From assembly GCF_949987515.2 (NCBI RefSeq), contig NC_082698.1:29416070-29480069 (forward strand): DNA of 64,000 nucleotides, written 5' to 3'. Under the pieces are notes generated by a model that was not told the origin of the DNA, made no database searches, and worked only from the letters and a program-made list of their open reading frames with translations. Position numbers and translations under genes: made by a program. How positions within the stretch are numbered: position 1 is the stretch's first letter; each line of letters opens with the position of its first letter. Shown piece by piece: positions 22,080-33,079 of this stretch. Source of the stretch: Delphinus delphis. Lineage: Eukaryota > Chordata > Mammalia > Artiodactyla > Delphinidae.

Positions 22080-22700
22080 GTAAATAAGCAATAAAAATGT
22101 GAGTGGGAATAGGATTTTAAAGAAGAGAGGGTCCGGAATAGTCACTAAGGGACAAGGATATGGAAGACAATGAGAAATTAATAAAAAGATTGTGTTAGAC
22201 CAAGCCCATCTTGTGACAGACCAGGTCCATGGAACCTGTATGAAACATTTCGAATAAAGAGATGAGAGGGCTGCTTTCTGTTTCATGCTCCGAGGGCATA
22301 AATAGCACAAGCAGTGAGATTCCAGAGGATCTGGATGGTTTTGAACATCAAGATGTCAGGTGGCAAGTGTCCTGTAGTGCGTGCAGATGGCTTAAAGTGG
22401 GGCATGTAAGCGAGGAGCGGAATTCACATCCCGCTGGAGTAGGGGGAGATGAAGCTGTTAAGGAACGACGATTGAAATGTTCATCTTGGAGCACAGCTGC
22501 AGGAAACACGGCCAGCGAGATATAGGTAGGCGATGGAAGAGGGAGTGTTTTATCAGCTTCCATCCTTGCGTGATGCCAACCTGTGAGAGGCGAGGAAGGG
22601 AGTCTGGAGGCAACCCAGCTTTGTCAATGCTCAGCCTCAAGAGGCTTAATTGCCAGGAAGGTTTTCGCAGTTGGGGGTCTCAGTAAAGGAGACAGAGCTT
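22080..22700. other. Intergenic, decayed purine-rich sequence
   Basis: Possibly continues the upstream L2-like repeat, but nothing can be named. No gene is seen. Confidence 0.4.
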
Positions 22701-22715
22701 AAAACAGAGCTGTTA

Positions 22716-23120
22716 CATATATATGGAATTTAAGGGAAAAAAATGTCATGAAGAACCTAGGGGTAAGACAGGAATAAAGACAGACCTACTGGAGAATGGA
22801 CTTGAGGTTATGGGGAGGGGGAAGGGTGAGCTGTGACAGGGCGAGAGAGAGTCATAGACATGTACACACTAACAAACGTAGTAAGGTAGCTAGCTAGTGG
22901 GAAGCAGCCGCATGGCACAGGGATATTGGCTCGGTGCTTGTGACCGCCTGGAGGGGTGGGATAGGGAGGGTGGGAGGGAGGGAGACGCAAGAGGGAAGAC
23001 ATATGGGAACATGTGTACATGTATAACTGATTCACTTTGTTATAAAGCAGAAACTAACACACCATTGTAAAGTAATTATACCCCAATAAAGATGTTAAAA
23101 AAAAAACAAAAAAACAAAAA
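22716..23120 (+). mobile_element. 5'-truncated L1 insert (cetartiodactyl type)
   Basis: About 405 bases of L1 3' UTR: 'ggacttgaggttatggggag', 'gctagtgggaagcagccgca', 'cagaaactaacacaccattg', 'taccccaataaagatgtt' and an A-rich tail with C interruptions. Perfect 15-base target duplications aaaacagagctgtta lie at 22701-22715 and 23121-23135. Confidence 0.92.
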
Positions 23121-23369
23121 AAAACAGAGCTGTTAAAATTACTGGTGGAATTTATAACTCTACCCTCAGGCCATTTGACCTTGGGATGTGTGACGGCATC
23201 TAGTGGAGCCTCACCTATTCATAGCGCTTGACCTTGAGAAGAATCGGAAAGCCTAGATGACTGCCCTCTAAGCTCCCATCCTGCACTCCTCAAACCTCCC
23301 CTCAGGTACTGTGGTTTCCAGCTGCATTTCCTGCCTCTGTCCACTTATTCAAGCAGCCTGGCCTCACTT

Positions 23370-23610
23370 GATAATAATGAAAATTATAGCATGCCTCTTT
23401 GTATCTGTATATAGCTCACAGCTTACAAACTCTGACAATTTTTATTTCATTTGATAGAACGACATGTAGACGGAGGCAGAGTACATGTTATTATCTCCCC
23501 ATTTTACAGCAGAACAAACTGAGGCTCAGAGAGTACATAGGTGTTTTCTCAGAGGCTCATAACAGGTAAGTAGTGCTAGATGTCCAACTCAAGTCATTTG
23601 ACCGTAAAGA
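23370..23610 (-). repeat. MIR, antisense
   Basis: Reads 'ttattatctccccattttac', 'agaacaaactgaggctcaga' and 'cataacaggtaagtagtgct', the reversed MIR core and 3' part. Confidence 0.7.
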
Positions 23611-23619
23611 CCACTGCAT

Positions 23620-24355
23620 TATGAGTGGTCTTTATACGACAGTGTGTCTACACAGTTGATTGTAAGCCGCTGATTGGTCTACCACCTTATAGCTGGATCT
23701 TATGTTTTTGGATGAGGACTACTTCCTGAGAGAAGAAACGCTCCCCCCCCCCCACCCAGCAGCCAGGTTTGGAGAATGTAGGGGCCCAGCCCCCCTTTCC
23801 TAGATAGAAAGAGATGGTGGTAATGATGGCGGCCATCCCAATGTCATGAATAAGACTCAACCTGCAGGGCCCTGCCCCAGCCCTAATCCAGTTTGCGGTG
23901 GCCAGAATCTTCGTCCCCAACACCTAGAAAGTTTTGGCATAGTAGTCATTTGTCGTTTGGGCACTCAGCATCCATTTCTCCTTCGTTTGCTAACAGCGTG
24001 TAGAGTTAGGTGTCTCCCCTGCACTGTGTGTCATCTTGGGGCTCTTCTCTTTCCTGGCCTAAGGTACACAAGTAGTCCTAGTACAACCAATCAGGCTCTC
24101 TCCTGGGACTTCGACAATCGCTCCAAGTGAGACAGAAATTGTGGGAGCAAATTTGTTCCAGGGACAGAGCCCCAAGGCAGCTATCATTAATTAGTTTCTC
24201 CTGCCCAGACCCCAGTAGGCTCTGGTTTCTGTCCTTTTCGAAGCCCTGTTCTTGGACCTGCCACTGGATTCTGAAAGCCACCTGGTGCCCCTCTAATAAA
24301 ATCCTTTCCCATCTAAGCTAGATGTCAGTTTCTGTCGCTTGCAACTAGAGACAAA
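23620..24355. other. Intergenic, nothing recognised
   Basis: Unique-looking apart from an 11-C run near 23750. No gene is seen. Confidence 0.5.
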
Positions 24356-24357
24356 AC

Positions 24358-24420
24358 AACCACCACCACCACCCCCCACCCCCCCACCCCCCCTACCCCC
24401 CCCACCCCACCCCCACCCCC
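24358..24420 (+). repeat. C-rich (CCA / CnA) tract
   Basis: A CCA repeat runs into at least seven blocks of 4-8 C separated by A or TA. The minus strand has strong G-quadruplex potential, the plus strand i-motif potential. Confidence 0.9.
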
Positions 24421-25057
24421 GTCTCTTCCCTATTTCCTCCTTCTCCTCTGTCTCCCTCTTACGGGAATAGCGTAAGGGGAAGAGCCATAGCATCAAAGTA
24501 AAAATCTGAGTTTGCATCTAATCTATGCCAAGGCCTTGACTTAACATCAAATTAACAGTGATTTCCATGCACACAGGACACTTTTAGTGGTGCTTTTATC
24601 AGTAGATCATGAGACATCGGGTCAATTAAAAATAGCTTCTAAGATAAGTAAGAATAAGGAAGGAATTCGTAAAGCTGAGGGTAAAGCTGTTTATCCTGGG
24701 GGGAGACACGGAACCAGAGCAGGTTCCACAGTCCTCCCTCCATCTGTAAGGGGAGCTTTGTCCTAGATAGTGTGGGAGAAAAGAGGACGGGCCCAGAAAT
24801 ATTCTCTACAAAGAAGAGTAAACATTCTGGGGACCCTGGGCACCAAGTGAGACAACCGTCCCTTTTCACCTGGGATAAAGAGGACACTGAGTTGGTGAGT
24901 GCACTGAGGGTGAAGTCGGCAATTCCCACGACATCAGCCGGTCCGGCTCAGAAGGTGTGACAGCCCTTTCCTGTTATGCATCATCTCCCACTTCACACTG
25001 CACGTGCAAATAGGGGTCATGGGGCTGTGCGTGGGCCTCCCTGCGTTACCCAGAGGA

Positions 25058-25058
<1 letters not shown>
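24421..25058. other. Intergenic, nothing recognised
   Basis: No repeat family or gene is recognised between the C-rich tract and the TG repeat. Confidence 0.5.

Positions 25059-25135
<77 letters not shown>
25059..25135 (+). repeat. Perfect (TG)38 microsatellite
   Basis: Seventy-seven bases of uninterrupted TG. Uninterrupted arrays of this length mutate quickly and are usually polymorphic; they can also form Z-DNA. Confidence 0.98.
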
Positions 25136-25139
<4 letters not shown>

Positions 25140-26098
25140 GCCTCCCCAGGGGGCTGTAATTAGGCTTCAGGAAGTCAACAGGCGGCTAAAATATCATGGG
25201 TTGACTCAGGCTTTTGAAATGCGGAGGCAAAGCCCCAGGCTGCTTGGCTTCAGCCCCTCCCGTTTTGGTTGCTTGGAGCAGCTCCTGCTCTGTGCTCAGT
25301 GCTCTGAGTCCCCTTACGTCAAACTTGAAAGCAGCATTTTTGGGGTGTTTTTAAAAAATGTTTTGGTCTTAGATGATGATTAAGCATTGACTTGGCTCCA
25401 TCCACGCAGCTTCCACCAGACCTGGAGGCAGGAGCCTCTCCTGCGGGAACGGCAGAAGTTCCAGTGGGGTGCCCTGACCGGCCCCACCTTTGTTTGGAGC
25501 CAGAATTCAGCTCAGATCTGTCGTCCATCAAGTGATTTGAGTGTCTGTTCAGATGCCTGTGCCCAATTGAGCTCTACAGGGTGGGCCACATCCATAGGCC
25601 TCCTGGGATTTTCTATCAGATGGGAGCTGTCTGAACTAGGCCCTCTGCGTGGCCTATCTAGAGTTGAGTTTATAGCCCGGAACTTTCAAAATTGTTAAAA
25701 ACTTGTGTCTGAAGGTTTTGGTGACCAGTGATTCCTCAGAGGCAAGCCTGACATTGGACAGGGCAGGAAAGAAGAGGTCTCCTTCAGATCCCCTCACTGC
25801 AGGGGTGTCAGCTCTGGGACTCTGCTGCCAAAGGACGCCTTGCTTCCCTTCTCCCTCTTTTTTCTCATCACCTCCAGTAATGAGGATTGGAGAATCCCGG
25901 GCACCCATGGATACCATTGCTGCTGGCTAATGTCTGCCCAGAGAGAGGCTGTGCCTTCTTAGGTGAGGAACTGGATCTACTTGGTAGCTTCATTCACGTG
26001 TTTGATTGAGATGGACTTCTGTGTGGTCTTGTGGCATCTTTTCACTGTGATTAATTTGTATTTCTCTCGGGGATCAGGTTCCACCCAGCTCCCCAACT
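25136..26098. other. Intergenic, unique-looking
   Basis: No repeat is recognised. A TGACTCA (AP-1-like) heptamer occurs at about 25202, but one such site proves nothing. No coding support. Confidence 0.5.
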
Positions 26099-26099
26099 G

Positions 26100-26295
26100 C
26101 ACAGGTTTGAATCTCTGCTCTGACATTTGCTAAGTGCATGGGCAAGTGACTCAATATCTCTGAGTGATGCTTCCTCAGCCCTAAATGGAGATACTAGTGC
26201 TTAGAGAATTGTGGTGTTTAAATAAGATAAAGGGTAAAGCGTTTGGCACAGTCCCTGGCATATAGTAGATGTCTAATAAATGTTAGTTTCCTTCC
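26100..26295 (+). repeat. MIR, sense
   Basis: Reads 'ggtttgaatctctgctctga', 'gcatgggcaagtgactcaat', 'tggcatatagtagatgtcta' and 'ataaatgtta', a near-complete MIR. Confidence 0.75.
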
Positions 26296-26299
26296 TGTG

Positions 26300-26835
26300 G
26301 TTGACTGATGGTAGTAACAGCCACCATCTCTTCCCTGGGATCAAAACAGGTCAGTATGAAAGAACATCCTGATGGATTAGTGATGTCTGCATGAGCGCAG
26401 GAATGGCAGCATTCTGACGACAATTTACCATCTTCAGCCTAGATGATATTTAAAGTCCCTTTGATCTTTAATGGTACATGACTAATGGCATTTGTTTCAA
26501 GACACAGCCATGCCACCCAGAGTCTACGTTACTTAGGGTGGTCATGGGAGAGGGAAGATGGGTATTAGACTTTTCTTGTCTGGATTTTTTACCCAGAAAC
26601 CTGAAAATGGTTAGTCTGGTCTAGAATCCTCTCCACTGCAAACATGCTGGCTGCTATGGGCAAACAAACAAACAATCAGAAACCTTAGAAAACAATAGAT
26701 GGAAAGAAAAGTAAAGGAAGGATTAACATAAAATTCAGAGTTTCCTTTGGGAAAAGGAAAAGAATTCCACTGGAGTGAGTAATATTCTTGGTAATATTCT
26801 AATTTTTAAGCAGGCTGGTAAGTACTTGGGTGTAT
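26300..26835. other. Intergenic, nothing recognised
   Basis: AT-rich, no identifiable element. Confidence 0.5.
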
Positions 26836-26839
26836 AGTA

Positions 26840-28010
26840 TGTGAATATTTTTAGGCTATTCACAGAGTTGAGCAACCATCACCATGAGCAATTTTAGAGT
26901 ATTTTCATCACCCCCAAAAGAAACCCCATAACCGTTTCTCCCCATTTCTCCCTAAGCCCCCCAGTCCTAGACAACAAATAATCCACTTTCTCTCTGTAGG
27001 GAGTTACCTATTCTGGACATTTCATATAAGTGCAGTCGTACAATGTGGTCTTTCACGGTTGGCTTCTTTCACTTAGCATAATGTTTTCAAAGGTCGTCCT
27101 TTTGGTAGAATATATCAGTACTTCATTCCTTTTTAGTGCTGAATAATATTCCATTATGTGGAGAGACCACATTTTATTTATCCATTTATCAATTGATAGA
27201 CATTTGGGTTGTTTCTACTTTCTGGCTGTTATGAATAATACTGCTATGAATATTCATGTACAAGTTTTTGTGTCAACCTGTGTTTTTACTTCACTTGGGT
27301 ATGTACATAGGAATGGAATTGCTCAGTGATATGGTAACTCTATGTTTAACATTTTGAGAAGCCGCCAGACTGTTTCTCAAAGTAGCTGCACTGTTTTACA
27401 TTCCCAATGTATACAGCAATGTATAAGGGGTTGAATTTCTTCACGTCCATGTCAACACTTGTTATTGTCTACTTTTTTTATTATAGCCATCCTAATGGGT
27501 GTAAAGTGGTATTTCATTGTGATTTTGATTTGCATTTCCCTCATGGCCAGTGATGTTGAGCATCTTTTCATGTGCTTATTGGCCATGTGTATATCTCCTT
27601 TGGAGAAATGTCTATTCAGACCCTTTATTTGTCTTTTTATTATTGAGTTATAAGTGTTCTTTATATACTCTAAATATAAGATCCTTATCAAATATAATTT
27701 GCAAAAGTTTTCTCCCATTTTTTGGGTTTTATTTTCACTTTCTTGATCAAGACTTTGGTCTTGAAGCACAAACAATTTTAATTTTGATGGTGTCCAGTTT
27801 ATCTATTTTTTCTTTTGTTCTCTTGTGCTTTTGGTGTCATATCTAAGAAACCATTGCCTAATCCGAGGTCATAAAGATTTCCCTAGGTTTCTTCTAAGAG
27901 TTTTATATAGTTCTAGTTCTTACATTCAGGTCTTTGACCCATTTTGAGTAAACTGTTTGCCTATGGTGTGAGATAAGAATCCAACCTCAATCACTTGCAT
28001 ACAGATACAA
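26840..28010 (-). pseudogene. L1 ORF2 3' portion and 3' UTR, antisense, decayed
   Basis: The + strand reads as the reverse of an old L1: 'gagcaaccatcaccatgagc', 'gaataatattccattatgtg', 'catcctaatgggtgtaaagt' and 'ttgatttgcatttccctcat'. On the minus strand, 27452-27775 gives a frame containing [20 protein letters not shown] and [11 protein letters not shown], the C-terminal region of L1 ORF2 protein. The frame is short and broken, without the endonuclease or reverse transcriptase domains, so it is a dead remnant. Confidence 0.88.
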
Positions 28011-28305
28011 TGTATTTTATGACCTAATCTCAGAAGTGACTTTCCATTATTTCTGCCATATTCTATTGACCACACAGGCCAATCCCATGCAATATGGAAG
28101 GACTACACATCCCCCTCTAGTCGTGAAGGCCAGGAGTCCCTGGGCATCAGCTTGGCAGCTGGTTACCATACCACAGAATTTCAATATTCACAAATCAGAG
28201 AAATACCTTGATATTACCCTTACTGAATAACAAAAGTGAGATTACAAAATATTCCCTCAGCTATAAATGATAGCTAACCTCTTCCTCTATTATTGACTGA
28301 CTTTC

Positions 28306-28518
28306 TTTTTTTTTTTTTTTTTTTTTAGCAGTACGTGGGCCTCTCACCGTGTGGCCTCTCCCGTTGCGGAGCACAGGCTCCGGATGCGCAGGCTCAGCAG
28401 CCATGGCTCACGGGCCCAGCCGCTCTGTGGCATGTGGGATCTTCCCGGACCGGGACACGAACCCGTGTCCCCTGCATCGGCAGGCGGGCTCTCGACCACT
28501 GCGCCACCAGGGAAGCCC
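28306..28518 (-). mobile_element. CHR-1 SINE copy 2
   Basis: A 22-T tract followed by the full reversed body ('gcctctcccgttgcggagca' to 'accagggaagccc'). Target duplications are not obvious. The reversed tRNA-like head carries the B-box complement near 'gacacgaacccgtg'. Confidence 0.93.
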
Positions 28519-28519
28519 T

Positions 28520-29685
28520 CAGCTGCCATTCTTGTTGCCACAGCAGAGCTCTAAGGTATTGGTGCCAAAATGCAAACATAGTCCAGGTACCTTTCTATTT
28601 GCATTTTATAGTTTATTTTGAATAGCTGAACTCCTTAATAGTCATCCAAAGTGTATTATTTTCCTTTAAGAGCACACTTTAAAATGTTTCACAGCATCCA
28701 ATATGATTTTATTACATCCTAGAATCAAAGTGTTTTCTAAAATTAATGTCTCATTTTATGACTCAAGACTATCGGAAAATAAGCCGAGTTACACATTCAG
28801 AAATTACATTACTGGATACTTTTATGTGTAAGAGGTATGCTATGCTTCTCTCTCTCTCTTTCTCTCTCCTTCCTGCATTTCAAGGAGAGTCAGAGACTAG
28901 CTGATGGGCATACAGATAACAGGACTATTTCTGGTCCCAAAAGAGATTGGAAACCATTTTCAAACGTTAAGTTCCTGGTACCTTTTTAGTAGGATGAGAT
29001 ATTGCAATCTGGGGCTTTTTCACTGTTTAAGCATTTGCTAGTAAAAAAACAGCTGCTGTTTTTCTCGTTTAAAACACACACAGCAAACCGCACAGACGGG
29101 GGTTCTCAGCTCCATCCCACCTCCTAACCCCTGGGGATTTTATGTTTCTGGGGAGGGGCGGCACATTGGAGATATAATTCACCTAGCAAGGCTTCAGAAA
29201 AAAAGCAAACATAGCCATAAAAGCGGCTCATTTCTTTTGCTGTATTTAGTTGCTTCATGCACCTCAGGTGGCTCTCAAGTCCCTCCAGGTCACAAAAACA
29301 AGCTTGTCGCTTCAGAGGGTTGCCCGAAGCTCCAGTGGGCCTTCTGAAATGCAGACAGGAAGGCAGCCCTTGTTTACAAGAGATCATCTGCAAGGCTGGA
29401 AGGCAGCAGCTGCTGAGATCACTGCAGGAGCTTCCCAACTGGCTGGCCTGCCTCCAAGTCTCCCTAACTCTGCCCAGACTCCGCTCTACAGGGAGCCCTT
29501 TCTGAAATGCCCAGCATTTCTCTTCCTGCATAATATCATGCTGATGGCAGGAAGGGAGACGACCAGGCATTATGACCCTCCTGAAGTAGTCTCGGGAGGG
29601 AAAAAAAAAACAATCAAACCTGAATCTGATGACATCTCTAGTTCTAACTCCCAATTTACAGGAGACACAGATAGAGGCACATGTT
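28520..29685. other. Intergenic, nothing recognised
   Basis: Contains a short TC repeat (28846-28868). A 176-codon minus-strand frame at 29124-29654 has no recognisable domain and is not called. Confidence 0.5.
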
Positions 29686-29689
29686 AAAT

Positions 29690-30215
29690 GACCCTGGGCA
29701 CACCTGCAAAATCCAGCCTGTGAAAAGCTCTGCAGGACAAATGACTAGGTTTCTTCAACAAAACATTGCAAGAGGAAGAAAAAAAAGAGAGACAGAAATG
29801 AAAGGGGAGCCTATGAATTAAAAGAGGATTTAAAGACCAATTTGCAAGCTTTATATGGGTCCTGAATCAAATAAGCAAACTGATAATAAAAATAAGGGGA
29901 TGTAAACACTTGACTGGATAGTTGATGATATTAAGGAAATGTTGTTAAACATTTTAGATGACTTAAGCTTGTGGGTTTTTTTTTAAGAATCCTTATCTTT
30001 TGGATACATACTGAATGTTTACAATTGAAACAAGATGATGTCTGAAATTCATGTCAAATTAATTTGGGAGTGTGGGAAGAGGTGGAGGAACAGCTGAAAG
30101 AAGACTGGCCGTGAGCTGGTCATCACTGAAGGTGGGGCATTTTGATGCCAGTATATTGGGTCCATTACTTTTGGTATACTTGGAAAATCTCTATAATAAA
30201 TAAGTTTTTTAAAGT
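29690..30215 (+). repeat. L1M 3' end, sense
   Basis: Reads 'ttaagaatccttatcttttg', 'gatacatactgaatgtttac', 'gaaacaagatgatgtctgaa', 'actggccgtgagctggtcat' and 'atctctataataaataag', matching an old L1 3' UTR. Confidence 0.75.
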
Positions 30216-30329
30216 TCTGATGGGTCCCCTATGGTCTAGATCAGCAGTGAGGTATCTCACTGAGTCCCTGATAAAATGTATAGTCTCCCCTTAAAACATG
30301 CATGTACACTCAGATATTTCCGTACCGTA

Positions 30330-30770
30330 TGAGAGATCAGACTCCTGACCCTTCCCTGGCCGCCAGGTTTGAGTATTAACCAGTGCTCTTTGTGGTCTGG
30401 TCCCAACTCCCTCTCCAGCTTCTCTCCCCACCCGCCACAGGCTGCCTGCACCCCCTCCTCTGTGCCTCTTCTGTCTGAAGACCTCCCAAGAAAGCTCACT
30501 TCAGGTCTCCCTCTTCTCAGTAGCTGTCTCTAAGCCAGCAGCTGTACCCGGCCCACTAGTCCCTGTGGAAGGAATTGTCCCTCTGCCCTGCCCTCCGGCA
30601 GACTGCTCATTCCCCAGACCCGCCCAGCCTGGTACTGGAAGCCTGGGCTTACAGGTTTGTTCCTGTTACACTGGGAGCTCCCCTGGGGCCAACTGACCAT
30701 TAGCTTTTCTGTGCTGAGCCCAGAGCTTTGCACACAACCAATGAATGTTGGTTAAAATTAATTCAATGGA
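30330..30770 (+). repeat. L2 3' region, sense
   Basis: Reads 'tctttgtggtctggtcccaa', 'ctccctctccagcttctctc', 'acactgggagctcccctggg' and 'gcacacaaccaatgaatgtt', the pattern of the L2 3' end. Confidence 0.6.
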
Positions 30771-30774
30771 AAAT

Positions 30775-31735
30775 GTAAAGCCCCAGGGTCACGGGAGAGC
30801 TAATGGGATCTCACAGCTCAAATACTACATGTCACAGCAGGGAAATAAAACGCTGAGCTCACTGTGAGCAGGTCTTGGTCACGTCTGTCAGGTGAGAAGT
30901 CCGTGCCCGGGGGGGCAGGGGCGGATGTGGGCAGCTCAGCCACTGGCCTGCAGGGACTCAGCCCACAGGGCCTCTGCCCTTGATCTCAGCTACAACGTTG
31001 AGGCCGCCGAAGACTGGGGGCCAATACGAACTCATCCAGTGCTTCATCCTCTCCCCCCGAGCCTGGGGAGAATGTGTCTGCGAGTGAGGAGGGGTATTCT
31101 CGGGCCAGGGGCAGCCACACCGCTCCTGACGGTGTGTGCTGGCCTGTGAACCTGGTGACCACACCCCGCCCCCTGCACACCCCCTCCTGCAGCCCTCACC
31201 CCTCACCCCTCCTGCACTCCTGGGCTGCAGATATATTCATGAGTTCAGCCTCGTTCGCCCCTCAGTGTGGATCAGTGCAATCACTAGGCGAGGTGAAATG
31301 GAGACTTTTTCACATCAGGGGGCAGCCTGAGAGCCAAGGCTTCTGGGACTACAAAAGCGGGCGTTACAGAAGAGTTCAGAGGGACGGGGAAGGTTTAATC
31401 CAGGGCAGACGGAGTGGCTGGAACTAGGAAAGAAGCCATCAGGCCCCAGAGGAGTGACTACAGGGCAGAGGTGGATCCCAGGGGCTAAGACCCTCACCCG
31501 CCCACCGCAACATTTGCCTGGAACTTGGTATTTCTTTTAAACAGTTTGCCTTTCCTGACTTTTAAAAGGCACCCCTGGGCTTGAAAAAGATGGGAGTGGG
31601 ACAAAGGAGAACACGGTGACTTCTCTGAGCTTTGCCCCAATGGCTAAATGACAGTGTTAGGTGCCGTCTGTGCAGCTGCAAACTAAGATTCTACTTGCCT
31701 TGGTTTCCCTGAATGCCCTGGTAAGGAACCGCTTT
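30775..31735. other. Intergenic, GC-richer, nothing recognised
   Basis: Higher GC with small CpG content. No gene or named repeat. Confidence 0.5.
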
Positions 31736-31736
31736 C

Positions 31737-31945
31737 TTGAGCACAGTACTGCAGTGTAGCCCTGGGCACTGCACCTGTTACCTTAGGTCATCTACTTGAT
31801 CGTCCTCTGGGGGACGTAATGTCATTCCTGTCTTACAGCTGAGAAAACTGAATCTCAGCGAGTAAACTGAGTAGTTAAGTCCCTTTCCAAGGAGACAAGT
31901 TTAGCAGGTAGGGGCCCCAGGATCAGAAGCCAGGTCTGCCTTGTT
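31737..31945 (-). repeat. MIR, antisense
   Basis: Reads 'cctgtcttacagctgagaaa', 'actgaatctcagcgagtaaa' and 'agaagccaggtctgccttg', reversed MIR. Confidence 0.6.
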
Positions 31946-31949
31946 TAGA

Positions 31950-32940
31950 AGCTCAGGTCCTGTCACACCATTCTTTTCCACGTGTGGTCCTTGCGATGCG
32001 ACTCCAAGCTTCTTCAGGGAACTTTCTGTGCCTCGAGAATCACTCCCTCAGCTCTCACCATTAATAGTAATATGGCTCAAACGTCAGCTGGCGTTAAATA
32101 CAAATTATTGCAAATGTTACATGGTATGGACCGGGTACCGGCCTTCCAGGCTGTAAGGGGAGGTGGCAGGGAAGCTGACCCCAGGAACGGAGTGGGGTCA
32201 CGCCCACCACTGCAGGCTTGGTCAGGACTTGCTCTCTCCATCCCCCATCCCTCTTCCTCTCTGAACAGTGAGGTGAGAATTAGGAGGAGAAAGTCCTTTG
32301 ATATCTGTTCCGGAAGTGGTCCTTCCCCTCCAGGGCAAGGTTTCTGATCCTAAAATCCCCCGCTTCCCCTTCTCTCAGTAACATCTTAGAGGGGACCCCC
32401 AAATCATGTTCCAGGCTTAGTCACGCCCACATTCTCTGACAGATCTGGAAATTGCTCTTATTAACCTCTCATTATCTCATCAGCCATGTGGTTTCGACTT
32501 GCCCCGTTTTGTCCTTCAAAGCTGTGCACTGCCCCTCCCTCCTTCCCAGGGCGGAAGAAGGATGTAATGAAGGATGTATGTGCAGGGAGGGTTGGGATTG
32601 TTTCCTCCCCTCCTTTTCTTGTCTGCAGAACTTTAATTCTCGTTATTCATTTTCACATTTCTTCTTTAATCATAGATCTCTGTAGCCTGACGTGCATACT
32701 TACCATTTTTCTTCTTTGCTCTTTGAAGGCTTTCGTGGTCACTTCCTGAGTCTCCTGAGCCTGTTCCATCCAGAGCTCTTCCTGTGCGTATTTTCAGTTA
32801 TTTCCTTTGTTGCGATTTTAACTCCTATACAGCAACTCCAGCATCTGGAGCAGAACCCACCGTCCTAGCCTCTTTACCCCTTCCTTCTCCCAGGAAAATG
32901 GCCCCAAACTCCAAAACCTCTGCTTCTTCATGTGTCGTAA
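31950..32940. other. Intergenic, nothing recognised
   Basis: No identifiable repeat or coding signal. Confidence 0.5.
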
Positions 32941-32944
32941 TAGC

Positions 32945-33075
32945 AATGCCACCTGCCATTGGAGAGGTGTGTTACAATTTTCAAAGCCTGTTTGCTGTCC
33001 CAGGTAATCTTCCTAGTAACCCCATGCCTGTTTCACAGAAGGGGAAACTGAGGTTCAGAGACTATGGGAGGTTGC
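32945..33075 (-). repeat. MIR, antisense fragment
   Basis: Reads 'cctagtaaccccatgcctgt' and 'agaaggggaaactgaggttc', the reversed MIR core. Confidence 0.6.
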
Positions 33076-33079
33076 ACTG

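Noticed and set aside
25195..25210. AP-1-like TGACTCA as a regulatory element
   Set aside because: A single heptamer is expected by chance several times in 64 kb; no supporting context.
27452..27775. Minus-strand frame with L1 ORF2 C-terminal similarity as a live gene
   Set aside because: Short, lacks the catalytic domains and is embedded in a decayed L1; treated as a remnant.
29124..29654. 176-codon minus-strand frame
   Set aside because: No domain, no splice context and no similarity recognised. Length is within chance for this composition.
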